A stretch of DNA of 64,000 bases. Origin: Sphingobium sp. D43FB. GTDB taxonomy: Bacteria > Pseudomonadota > Alphaproteobacteria > Sphingomonadales > Sphingomonadaceae. Both the position numbers and the translations under genes were made by a program. The stretch lies in NCBI RefSeq assembly GCF_002312805.1, contig NZ_NMUA01000016.1, forward strand, positions 1-64,000, read 5' to 3'. Positions 29,791 through 38,103 of this stretch are shown piece by piece. The notes beneath the pieces were generated by a model. That model saw only the letters and a program-made list of their open reading frames with translations, did not search any database and was not told the origin of the DNA. Numbering within the stretch: position 1 is the first letter of the stretch; each line of letters begins with the position of its first letter.

Positions 29791-30731
29791 GCATGACGCG
29801 GAGCGAATTGCAGGACGCAGCCGCCAAGGCATTCGACGGCGACCTGCCCCCCGATGCGGCGCAGAGCTGGACCCTGATCACCGACATGGGATGGCTGATG
29901 ATGGCCGTCCCGGAGGATCAGGGCGGGCTTGGGCTGGGCCGCGAGGCGGTGGGGGTGATCCATCAGGCGCTGGGGCGGACATTGGTGGCGGGGCCGACGA
30001 TCGCGCAGATGTTGGTGATCGAGGCGCTGAGCGGCACGGCGCAGGACGAGCTACTGGGCCGGGCGATGGCGGGCGAGGTGATGACGGCGTCGCTGGCTGA
30101 CGGGTTGACCGCCATGCCGGATGCCGACCGGGCCAGCCATCTGCTGTTTATCGAGCCGGAGCGGATAGCGTTGCTGCCGACGCAGGGCCGTGGCCTCACG
30201 GCGCGGGCGACGTGGGACAAGACGCGGCGGCTGTTCGATGTCGATGCCGGTGAGCAACAAGGCATAGTGCTGGCGCGAGGGGAAGCGGCGGTAGCGCTGG
30301 GTAATCGCCTGTCCGCCCTGCGCAGCCTGGCGCTGGCGGCCGACAGCCTGGGCGGAGCGGATGCCGCATTGCGCATGACGATCGACTATCTCGAAACGCG
30401 GCGACAGTTCGGCCGGCCGCTGGCACTGTTCCAGGCGCTCAAGCACCGCGTTGCCGACATGAAGACCGCGCTGGTGGCGGCGGAAGCGCTCTTCTGGGCG
30501 CGGGCCGACGACCCCGATGCCGACGCGATCAGCATGGGCGCGATGAAGGCTCATGCCGCCGGCGTCTATCGCCTGATCGCCGAGGAAGCGATCCAGCTCC
30601 ATGGCGGCATCGGCCTGACCATGGAGCATCCTTGTCACCTGTTCCTCAAGCGCGCGACGCTGAACGCCGCGCTGGGCGGCGACGCGGACCATTGGGAGGA
30701 AGCCGCCGGGCGGCGCATGCTCGCCGCCTGA
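29787..30731 (+). CDS. acyl-CoA dehydrogenase-like, small subunit of the second pair
   Basis: A 314-aa partner with the reduced middle domain seen in the protein at 26008-26922. The C-terminal part has TRRQFGRPLALFQALKHRVAD and AIQLHGGIGLTMEHPCHLFLKR. It overlaps the large subunit gene by 4 bases, which argues for stoichiometric synthesis. Together the two divergently arranged pairs make an unusual double set around a ferredoxin gene. Confidence 0.82.
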   Translation: MSMTRSELQDAAAKAFDGDLPPDAAQSWTLITDMGWLMMAVPEDQGGLGLGREAVGVIHQALGRTLVAGPTIAQMLVIEALSGTAQDELLGRAMAGEVMTASLADGLTAMPDADRASHLLFIEPERIALLPTQGRGLTARATWDKTRRLFDVDAGEQQGIVLARGEAAVALGNRLSALRSLALAADSLGGADAALRMTIDYLETRRQFGRPLALFQALKHRVADMKTALVAAEALFWARADDPDADAISMGAMKAHAAGVYRLIAEEAIQLHGGIGLTMEHPCHLFLKRATLNAALGGDADHWEEAAGRRMLAA

Positions 30732-30741
30732 CGCCTCAGGC
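30726..30741. terminator. short hairpin formed by two convergent stop codons
   Basis: GCCTGA-CGCC-TCAGGC: a 6-bp stem with a 4-base loop, containing the TGA stops of both the dehydrogenase small subunit (30731) and the convergent aldo/keto reductase (30736). No T-run. It has the same design as the hairpin at 12639-12668. Confidence 0.45.
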
Positions 30742-31749
30742 CATCGGTTCGCCGTCCCAGGTTTCGGTATCCACCTGCGCCTGCGCGGAGCGCTGATAGC
30801 GCGGGCCGGACACCGCTTCGAAGGTGAACAGCGCGTCTACCGCCGCCAGCGTATCGGCCGACAGGTCGAGCGTCAGCGTCGCCATATCCTCGTCGAGATG
30901 GACGGTGCTGGTCGTGCCGGGGATCGCGACCACCCAGGGACGGCGCGACAATACCCAAGCGAGGCTAAGCTGCGCCATGGTGCAGCCAGCGTCCGCCGCG
31001 ATCGTGCCAAAGGCGGCGGCCAGGTCCATATTCCGCTCGAAATGGGGCGATTGGAAACGCGGCATGGCGGCACGGATGTCCCCTTCCGGCACGCCGTCCG
31101 CGCCGACCCCGCCCGCCAGCACGCCGCGCGCAACCGGCGAGAAGGCGACGAAGGCGACTCCCAGCTCCCCACAGGCATCCAGCACCGCGACTTCGGCATT
31201 GCGGGTCCAGGGCGAATATTCAGTCTGCATCGCCGCGATCGGATGCACCGCATGGGCACGGCGCAGCGTCGCGGCGGACATTTCGGATAAGCCGATCGCA
31301 CCAATCTTGCCCGCTTCGACGGCACGGACGAGCGCACCCACCGACTCCTCGATCGGGACATTGGGGTCCAGCCGGTGGAGATAATAGAGGTCGATATGCT
31401 CGACCTGGAGCCGCCGCAGCGAATCTTCCAGCGTCGCGGTAATGGCCGCTGGCGATCCGTCGATCCCACGCTGCCCGTCCTTGCCGCCCAACACGCATTT
31501 GCTGGCCAGCGTGAAGGCATCGCGCCGGTGCATCAACGTGCGGCCCAGCAATTCCTCGTTCGCGCCGAACCCATAGAGCGCAGCGGTATCGAAGAAATCG
31601 ACGCCGATATCGAGCGCATGGCGCAGCAACCGCTCGGCCTGTTGCGCGTCGGGCCGGGGCAGATAGGCGTGGCTCAGATTCATACAGCCAAGGCCGATGG
31701 CCTTGACCGTAAAGGGGCCGATGGTGCGGGGCGAGGGCAATAGGCTCAT
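30736..31749 (-). CDS. aldo/keto reductase
   Basis: A 337-aa AKR with the expected catalytic set: Asp and Tyr in FFDTAALYGFG, Lys in LASKCVLG, and His in LYYLHRLDP. NADPH binding is implied by WVVAIPGTTS near the C-terminus. The start at 31749 matches the beginning of the barrel; a 62-codon upstream extension overlaps the divergent gene and is rejected. Reduction of an aldehyde or ketone intermediate is likely, substrate unknown. Confidence 0.88.
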   Translation of the reverse strand: MSLLPSPRTIGPFTVKAIGLGCMNLSHAYLPRPDAQQAERLLRHALDIGVDFFDTAALYGFGANEELLGRTLMHRRDAFTLASKCVLGGKDGQRGIDGSPAAITATLEDSLRRLQVEHIDLYYLHRLDPNVPIEESVGALVRAVEAGKIGAIGLSEMSAATLRRAHAVHPIAAMQTEYSPWTRNAEVAVLDACGELGVAFVAFSPVARGVLAGGVGADGVPEGDIRAAMPRFQSPHFERNMDLAAAFGTIAADAGCTMAQLSLAWVLSRRPWVVAIPGTTSTVHLDEDMATLTLDLSADTLAAVDALFTFEAVSGPRYQRSAQAQVDTETWDGEPMA

Positions 31750-31915
31750 GAGCGAGGCGTTATCCTGTGTCCGTTGGCGTGGCCCTCCCCTTAGCGGGCG
31801 ATCATGCTCCGGGCCAGCGGGGCGATAAGGTTGCACCATGATGCACAGCCTATTGGCTTGGCGCGGAAAGGCGGCGATAGTCGGCGGCAGGGGCTTGGAA
31901 CGGAAGGATAGTGCG

Positions 31916-32827
31916 ATGACGCAGGACGCAGGCAATGGAGACAGGATGGGAGCGGCCGCCTTTCCGCGCGCGGTGCTGGACCTGTTCGACGCCTATGTGC
32001 ATGGCGCGATCGACCGGCGCGGCTTCCTTAGTCAATGCGCGCTGCATGTCGGCGGCACCGTGGCGGCTACCGCGACACTGGCAGCGCTCAGCCCCGATTT
32101 CGCGCGCGGGCAGGTGATCAAGCCCGACGATAAGCGGATTGCGATCACCCATGTCGATATCGCGTCCCCCGATGGCCATGGCACGGTGCGCGCCTATGTC
32201 ACGCGGCCCGCGGCAAAGAAGGACGCAAAGCTGCCGGTCATCATCGTCGCGCATGAAAATCGCGGGCTCAATCCGCATATCGAGGATATTGCGCGGCGGC
32301 TCGCGGTCGATGGCTATATGGCGGTCGCGCCCGATGCGCTGACGACGATCGGCGGCTATCCGGGGGATGAGGATAAGGCGCGCACCGCTTTTGCTACGCT
32401 GGATCGCAACAAGATCGGCGAGGATTTCGTCGCGGCCGCCACCTATGCCCGGACCATGGCGGGCAGCAATGGCAAGATCGCTACAGTAGGCTTCTGCTTT
32501 GGCGGCTGGATCGCCAATATGCTGGCGACGCGGATACCCGACCTGCGCGCGGCGGTGCCTTTCTATGGCAGCCCCCCGACGCTGGCCGATGTGCCCAAGA
32601 TCAAGGCGGAACTGCTGATCCATTATGGCGGCAATGATGTCCGCACCAACGCGGCCTGGCCCGATTATGAGGCTGCGTTGAAACAGGCCGGGGTGCGCTA
32701 CACCGCCCATATCTATGATGGCGCCGAACATGGGTTCAACAATGATACCACGCCGCGTTTCGACAAGGCGGCAGCGGACCTGGCCTGGGCGCGGACGCTG
32801 GCCCTGTTTCGCCGGACGCTTGGCTGA
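31916..32827 (+). CDS. dienelactone hydrolase-family protein with Tat-like leader
   Basis: A 303-aa alpha/beta hydrolase. The nucleophile is Cys in GFCFGGW, with His in AEHGFNND and an Asp in GGNDVR completing the triad. The first 70 residues include D-R-R-G-F-L followed by a hydrophobic Ala-rich stretch, which resembles a twin-arginine signal set back about 30-35 residues from the start. Export is possible but not certain. The start follows GGAAGGA. It heads a rightward run with a CoA-transferase and an amidohydrolase. Confidence 0.84.
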   Translation: MTQDAGNGDRMGAAAFPRAVLDLFDAYVHGAIDRRGFLSQCALHVGGTVAATATLAALSPDFARGQVIKPDDKRIAITHVDIASPDGHGTVRAYVTRPAAKKDAKLPVIIVAHENRGLNPHIEDIARRLAVDGYMAVAPDALTTIGGYPGDEDKARTAFATLDRNKIGEDFVAAATYARTMAGSNGKIATVGFCFGGWIANMLATRIPDLRAAVPFYGSPPTLADVPKIKAELLIHYGGNDVRTNAAWPDYEAALKQAGVRYTAHIYDGAEHGFNNDTTPRFDKAAADLAWARTLALFRRTLG

Positions 32828-32836
32828 GCCGCCTTC

Positions 32837-34096
32837 GTGACAGGTGCCGCCACGACCTATGCGCATAGGCTGCTGGCGCAATTGGGGCTGGAGGCTATTG
32901 CGCTGGATGGCCGGGCCGACCCTGCGCCGCTGGCCTGGCGGCGCGCGGGGCTGATGGCGGTGACGGGCCGCGCCGATGGCCCGGCGCTCGTCTGCCCCGC
33001 GGCGCTGGCCAGCGCGGCCGACGGCGTGATGATGGCCCTGCGCGCTATTGCACCGGACAAATCCTGGCCGCTTAACGGCGCGCTGCTGCTGGGCGAGCGG
33101 GCGCGATTGCTGGGCCTAACGCGCGGGGGACGGCTGTCGGCCAACCGGTCCTGCCGATTGATACGGGTCGCCGATGGCGAGGTCGCGCTCAACCTGGCGC
33201 GGGAGGCGGACCGCGACCTGCTGCCCATCCTGCTCGCTGACCATAAGGCCGACCTGTCGGACTGGGCCGCGATAGAGCGCGCAGCCGCCGGGTGTGACAG
33301 CGGGACACTACTGGCGCGCGGGATAGAGATGAACATGGCCATCGCTGCCGTGGTGCCGCCCTGCCCCCCTGCCCGGCTCTTCCCGATCCTTCGATCCGCC
33401 CGCGCCGCGCCTGATCGCCCGCCCTTGGTTGTCGATCTGTCCTCGCTCTGGGCCGGTCCCTTGTGCGGATCGCTGCTGGCGCTGGCGGGCGCGCAGGTGA
33501 TCAAGGTCGAGAGCCGAACCCGGCTCGACGGGGCGCGGTTCGGACATGGCGGTTTCTACGACCTGCTCAATGCGGACAAGGCGAGCGTCACGCTCGACTT
33601 TCATGACGCGGCGGACCGTGGGGCGCTGGCCGCGCTGGTTGCACAGGCTGACATCGTGATCGAGGCCTCGCGCCCCCGTGCGCTGCGCCAATTGGGGATC
33701 GATCGCGACGCCGAAGTGGCGCGCGGCGCGATCTGGATCGGTATCACCGCGCATGATGATCCTGACCGGATCGGCTTTGGCGACGATGCGGTGGTGGCGG
33801 GTGGCCTAGCGGCGATCATGGCCGAGGGATGGGGCGAAGCGCTGTTCGCGGGCGATGCCATCGCCGATCCGCTGACGGGGCTGCATGCCGCGCTCGCCGC
33901 GCTGGTGGCATGGCGACAGGGGCAGGCCGGGCTGATCGCGCTGTCGCTGGCGGGCACCACGGCGTTCGCCTGCCATGCGGGCCTTGCGTCCCCTGCCCTA
34001 CTGCGCGACTGGCAGGCGCAGGCACAAGCCGACGATGCGCCGCTTTATCCTTTGCGCGCCTGTCGGCACGGCGGCGGTGCCGGGTGCGGACAATGA
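32837..34096 (+). CDS. CaiB/BaiF-type CoA-transferase with atypical N-terminal half
   Basis: A 419-aa protein whose recognisable class III CoA-transferase domain begins only near residue 195 (LVVDLSSLWAGPLCGSLLALAGAQVIKVES) and stops short of the usual C-terminal domain. The first 190 residues look like a degenerate CaiB-like part. It could be a rearranged enzyme or a remote relative with swapped halves. It begins with GTG 9 bases after the hydrolase gene. Activity is uncertain. Confidence 0.72.
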   Translation: MTGAATTYAHRLLAQLGLEAIALDGRADPAPLAWRRAGLMAVTGRADGPALVCPAALASAADGVMMALRAIAPDKSWPLNGALLLGERARLLGLTRGGRLSANRSCRLIRVADGEVALNLAREADRDLLPILLADHKADLSDWAAIERAAAGCDSGTLLARGIEMNMAIAAVVPPCPPARLFPILRSARAAPDRPPLVVDLSSLWAGPLCGSLLALAGAQVIKVESRTRLDGARFGHGGFYDLLNADKASVTLDFHDAADRGALAALVAQADIVIEASRPRALRQLGIDRDAEVARGAIWIGITAHDDPDRIGFGDDAVVAGGLAAIMAEGWGEALFAGDAIADPLTGLHAALAALVAWRQGQAGLIALSLAGTTAFACHAGLASPALLRDWQAQAQADDAPLYPLRACRHGGGAGCGQ

Positions 34097-34111
34097 CCGG
34101 GTGCTGGCATC

Positions 34112-35500
34112 ATGCTGATCCGTGATGCGGAAATGGACGGCCAGCGCTACGATATCCGCCTGGCCGATGGCGTGATAGCGGCTATGGCCCCTGCCCTGCC
34201 CGCGCTGCCCGACGAGCCGACGCTCGATGCGCGTGGCGGCGCGCTGCTGCCGGGGCTGCATGATCATCATATCCATCTGAACGCCACGGCGGCTAGCCTG
34301 ATGTCCGTGCGTTGCGGCCCGCCGGATGTGCGGGATGCGGCAGGCCTAATCGCTGCCCTGCATCACGCACCTGGCGACGACTGGCTGCGCGGTGTGGGCT
34401 ATCATGCCAGTGTGGCGGGGGAGATCGACCGGCAATGGCTCGACCGCAACGGCCCCGCCCGCCCCGTCCGCATCCAGCATCGCAGCGGGCGGATGTGGAT
34501 CTTCAACAGCCTGGCGCTGCGCGAACTGGGTGACGGCGCGTCTGCCGATGGTCGGCTGATCGACGGCGATGCCTGGCTGCGCGGCCGCCTGCCCGTGACG
34601 CCGCTCGACCTGCGGCCTGTCGGCGATCGGCTCGCCGCGCTGGGCGTCACCGGGCTGACCGAGGTCACGCCGCGCAATGACCGGGCGGATTATCTGCGCT
34701 ATGCGCAGGCGGGCCTGCCGCAACATCTGCTGGTGATGGGTGGCCCCAAGCTGGATGATGCGCCGCCGGTCGGCCTGGCCAGCCGGGGCGCGGTAAAGCT
34801 CCATTATCACGACCATGACCTGCCGCCGCTCGACCATCTCGTTGCGGAGGTTGCACGCGCGCACGGTGCTGGCCGCCCCGTCGCGTCGCATTGCGTGACC
34901 CAGGCCGAACTGGTCGTCACCCTCGCCGCGATCGCGGAAGCAGGCGCGATGGTCGGCGACCGGATCGAACATGCGGCGATCGTGACGCCCGACAATGCCG
35001 ATTGGATGGCGCGGCTGGGGCTGGTCGCGGTGTCGCAACCCCATTTCATCGCCGAGCGGGGCGATGCCTATCGCCGCGACGTGGCCGCCGAGGATCGGCG
35101 CTGGCTCTATCGCCTGCGTGGCCTGCGTGCGGCGGGCGTAGGGCTGGCGGCGGGCAGCGACGCGCCCTTTGGCGGATTAAACCCTTGGGCGTCGATGGCC
35201 GCCGCCGTGCAGCGCCCCGATGACCTTGGCCCCAACGAGGTGCTGACGCCCGAAGAGGCGCTAGCGCTCTATACCGGGCAGCCCCACGCCCCCGCCATGC
35301 CGCGCAAAATCACCATCGGAGAACGCGCCGACCTGTGTCTGATCGATCGCAACTGGGCCGCCGCCCGCGCCGATCTGGCCGCCGTGACCGTGCGCGCGAC
35401 ATGGGTGGCGGGCCGCCTTGTCTATGGCACGATCGCGTCCACCAATCCCCATTTAAGCGCCAGCGATGCCGGGATGCGCCGCATCGACAGCGCCATATAG
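34112..35500 (+). CDS. amidohydrolase family protein (YtcJ/amidohydrolase-3 type)
   Basis: A 462-aa metal-dependent hydrolase. The first barrel strand gives G-L-H-D-H-H-I-H-L, and later SHCVTQAE, IEHAAIV and AAGSDAPFG supply the remaining His/Asp ligands. There is no signal peptide. It starts 15 bases after the CoA-transferase. Its last 79 bases overlap, on the opposite strand, the end of a crotonase gene. Reaction unknown; relatives act on amides, ureas or lactone-like bonds. Confidence 0.85.
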   Translation: MLIRDAEMDGQRYDIRLADGVIAAMAPALPALPDEPTLDARGGALLPGLHDHHIHLNATAASLMSVRCGPPDVRDAAGLIAALHHAPGDDWLRGVGYHASVAGEIDRQWLDRNGPARPVRIQHRSGRMWIFNSLALRELGDGASADGRLIDGDAWLRGRLPVTPLDLRPVGDRLAALGVTGLTEVTPRNDRADYLRYAQAGLPQHLLVMGGPKLDDAPPVGLASRGAVKLHYHDHDLPPLDHLVAEVARAHGAGRPVASHCVTQAELVVTLAAIAEAGAMVGDRIEHAAIVTPDNADWMARLGLVAVSQPHFIAERGDAYRRDVAAEDRRWLYRLRGLRAAGVGLAAGSDAPFGGLNPWASMAAAVQRPDDLGPNEVLTPEEALALYTGQPHAPAMPRKITIGERADLCLIDRNWAAARADLAAVTVRATWVAGRLVYGTIASTNPHLSASDAGMRRIDSAI

Positions 35501-36387
35501 GCCGTCTTCTGCCGCCCGATCCGGCGCGGCAGGCTGACCGTTCCCCCGGCCCCCGGCAGCAAGCCATATTTGAGTTCGGGCAACTGGAACCAGCTATCCG
35601 CCCGCGCCTCGACCCGCCCGGCAAAGGCGGCCATCTCCACCCCTGCCCCCACCACCGCGCCATGGACATGGGCCGTCACGCGCGGCGCAAGCTGTGCGAG
35701 CAGGGTGGCGGGCAGGCGTAGCGTGCGGACCCAATGGGCTTCGGCCACGTCATGGCTGAGACCGAATTCCGCGACATCGCCGCCGACCGAAAAACAGCGC
35801 CCCGCGCCCGACAGGTGGATGGTCGTGATCGCCGGATCGAGCAGAGCAACACGCAAAACTTCATACAGGGCATCGCGCATCGCGACATTGATCGCGTTGA
35901 AGCTGGCCGGACGGTTGAGGCGCAGCGTTAATCGACTGCCGTCCATCTCCACGATCACTGGTGGCTCCGCCTCGTCAGGGCGCGACGGTGCAGCAGGAGC
36001 GCCCGCCCGCCACGCCAGAAATTCTCCACCGCGCTGGATCGTCGCGAAGGCCAGGCTCTCGGCCGTCAGCGCCGCGGCCATCGGCAATTGTTCGCTCAAG
36101 CGCAATTGCTGCACCAGCAGCATCGCCGCAAAGGGCCGCGCCGCGACATTGGCGATGATCGCCGCCAATCCCGCCTCGTCCGCCAGCACGACATCGCAGG
36201 CACCCGCCAACGGCCCGACGCCGATGCCGATGACTGGACAAGGCAGCCCCCGCAACCAGTCCGCCAGCCCGGCATCGCTCCCCGTCAGCGTGAAGGCGAG
36301 GCAGGGCCGCCCACTGCGCGGGCCGAAATCCTCCGGCGCTGGGTGGCTTGCCGCCAGCGTAGCCAGCGCGTCTGCGCTCAGGATCAT
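35422..36387 (-). CDS. enoyl-CoA hydratase/isomerase with duplicated crotonase domain
   Basis: A 321-aa protein, about 65 residues longer than a single crotonase. The C-terminal part (from about residue 140) is canonical: RLNRPASFNAIN, GAGRCFSVGGDVAEF, VHGAVVGAGVEMAAF. The first 130 residues (PCPVIGIGVGPLAGACDVVLAD, then MAAALTAESLA) look like a degenerate second crotonase unit. The ATG at 36387 follows AAGGCAGCG; another at 36414 has no ribosome site. The 3' end overlaps the convergent amidohydrolase gene by 79 bases. Confidence 0.82.
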   Translation of the reverse strand: MILSADALATLAASHPAPEDFGPRSGRPCLAFTLTGSDAGLADWLRGLPCPVIGIGVGPLAGACDVVLADEAGLAAIIANVAARPFAAMLLVQQLRLSEQLPMAAALTAESLAFATIQRGGEFLAWRAGAPAAPSRPDEAEPPVIVEMDGSRLTLRLNRPASFNAINVAMRDALYEVLRVALLDPAITTIHLSGAGRCFSVGGDVAEFGLSHDVAEAHWVRTLRLPATLLAQLAPRVTAHVHGAVVGAGVEMAAFAGRVEARADSWFQLPELKYGLLPGAGGTVSLPRRIGRQKTAYMALSMRRIPASLALKWGLVDAIVP

Positions 36388-36458
36388 CGCTGCCTTGTTC
36401 CCCCCGCTGTCCATGCGCAGGATTATAGGGGGATCAGCCCGCGACGCCAGCCTGTCCG

Positions 36459-38024
36459 CTATCGCCGCGCCTCGACGAAGGATGTCTGCATCGGCTCCAG
36501 CGGGACAACCGGCGCGCCCAGTTCACGGGCCAGCATCTGTTCCATCCAGCCGCGATGGCGGACCATGAAGGCGGCAAAGCCATCGGGGTTCGCTGGATCG
36601 AACATAGGCACCGCCCAGTCGACCTCCGGCGGCGCATAGTCGGGCTGCATCACGCCCTTCTCATCCTGCGGCGGGTCGATATGGCGGCCGAGATAACGGT
36701 TGCCCTGGAAACGGATATGCGTGGCGGGACCAAAGCCCGGCTCGATCAGATAATCCGGCCCGTTGCGGCCGACCTCATGGCCGTAGCGCACCGTGCCTGC
36801 CACCGCGAAGACATTGTTGCGGAAGCGGACGTCGCTGGCCCAGCCATCCCATTGGGTGGCGATCACCATCTGTATGTCCTGCTTCGGGCCGACATGGACG
36901 ACATTGCCCTCGATCAGGACATCGGCGACCGTGCCCGCCAATTGGAAGGCACGGGTGCCGTCGTTGCGGCTGACATTGGACCGCGCCACCGTGCCGCGAT
37001 TGCCCAGATTGTCCTGATCGCTACGCTTTGGCGAACAGACGAGCAGGAAGCCGCCCGCATTATCATGGCTATAATTATAGGCGATCGTCGTGCGCCGCGA
37101 ATTGAAGTCGGAATCGAACCCCTGCCCGTCATAGCGGGTGCGGGTAAAGGCAGCCTCGTTGAACTGAATGAGGCTATGGTCGGTGCTCCATTGCCAGATC
37201 GCAGCGGTGTAGCCCGGCGCGCGGCTGCCCGCATAGCGCACGATATTATGCTCGATCAGTGCCCCGTCCGTGCCGCGCGGGACGATGCCGTCGCCGCCGA
37301 CATCCTCGACCAGATTGTCGCGGATCACCACCCCGGCACTGGGAAACCAGCGCGCCTTCGTCACCTGGTCGCTGATCCCGGCAATGCCCGACCGGTCGAC
37401 GCGCCAGACGATGTTGCGCTCGATGCGGATATCCTCGAACCGGGTCGGTCGCTTCGGGCCGAGCGCGCTGTAGACGATGCCGCCATTATCCTTGCGGTCG
37501 TTGGTGCCGCGCACGTCATGAATATACATGTCGCTGATGCGGATGCCGCGCGTCACCCCGCTGTCCTGCGCCGACACCAGCACGCCAAAGCGCGACCCGG
37601 CGGGCGGGCCGTCATTGGTGACCTCCAAACCGCTGATCCGAACATATTCGGCGTTCAGGATGGCGACGCCATGCGCGGCGACCCCGCCCGCGTCGATACG
37701 CGGGCGCTGGCCCATGCCGGTCGGCCCGACCGTGATCGGCGCATCCTTGCGGCCCGACCGGGTGATGACCAGCGGCTCCTTCCACACCGATCCTGCCGCC
37801 AGCAGGATATGATCGCCCGGTTGCAAGGACGTAGCCTTGATCCGCCCCAGCGACCGCCAGGGCGCAGTGGCAGACCCGGCATTGCTGTCCTGCCCCAGAT
37901 TGGCGTCGATATAATAGGTCGCCGCCTGCGCAGCGGTTGCGCCCGTCGCGAGCAGCCACGCCGCCAGCATCAGCGCACCCGATCGGCGGCCGATCTTCAA
38001 TTTTCCGTCCCGTAATAGCGGCAT
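36459..38024 (-). CDS. exported right-handed parallel beta-helix protein
   Basis: A 521-aa protein with a charged N-terminus and hydrophobic leader ending about A-A-Q-A-A. It then has DANLGQDSNAGSATAPWRSL, a common start of secreted beta-helix (pectate-lyase-like) proteins. Repeating I-x-x-N-x-V/I units (RIERNIVWR, IRDNLVEDV, IEHNIVRYAG, IAYNYSHDN, FRNNVFAVA) make up the helix. Probably periplasmic or outer-surface, binding or cutting a polysaccharide. It is odd among CoA-pathway genes. The start follows AGGGGACGC. Confidence 0.82.
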   Translation of the reverse strand: MPLLRDGKLKIGRRSGALMLAAWLLATGATAAQAATYYIDANLGQDSNAGSATAPWRSLGRIKATSLQPGDHILLAAGSVWKEPLVITRSGRKDAPITVGPTGMGQRPRIDAGGVAAHGVAILNAEYVRISGLEVTNDGPPAGSRFGVLVSAQDSGVTRGIRISDMYIHDVRGTNDRKDNGGIVYSALGPKRPTRFEDIRIERNIVWRVDRSGIAGISDQVTKARWFPSAGVVIRDNLVEDVGGDGIVPRGTDGALIEHNIVRYAGSRAPGYTAAIWQWSTDHSLIQFNEAAFTRTRYDGQGFDSDFNSRRTTIAYNYSHDNAGGFLLVCSPKRSDQDNLGNRGTVARSNVSRNDGTRAFQLAGTVADVLIEGNVVHVGPKQDIQMVIATQWDGWASDVRFRNNVFAVAGTVRYGHEVGRNGPDYLIEPGFGPATHIRFQGNRYLGRHIDPPQDEKGVMQPDYAPPEVDWAVPMFDPANPDGFAAFMVRHRGWMEQMLARELGAPVVPLEPMQTSFVEARR

Positions 38025-38103
38025 GCGTCCCCTGTCCCACAGCATTGATTCCCATTCTGGCAGACCCGGAATAGATCGATGCTGAACGACGGGCGACGCG
38101 CCC

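Noticed and set aside
36555..38015. 486-codon rightward frame antisense to the beta-helix gene
   Set aside because: Same strand-shadow pattern; the leftward protein has a signal peptide and repeat motif.
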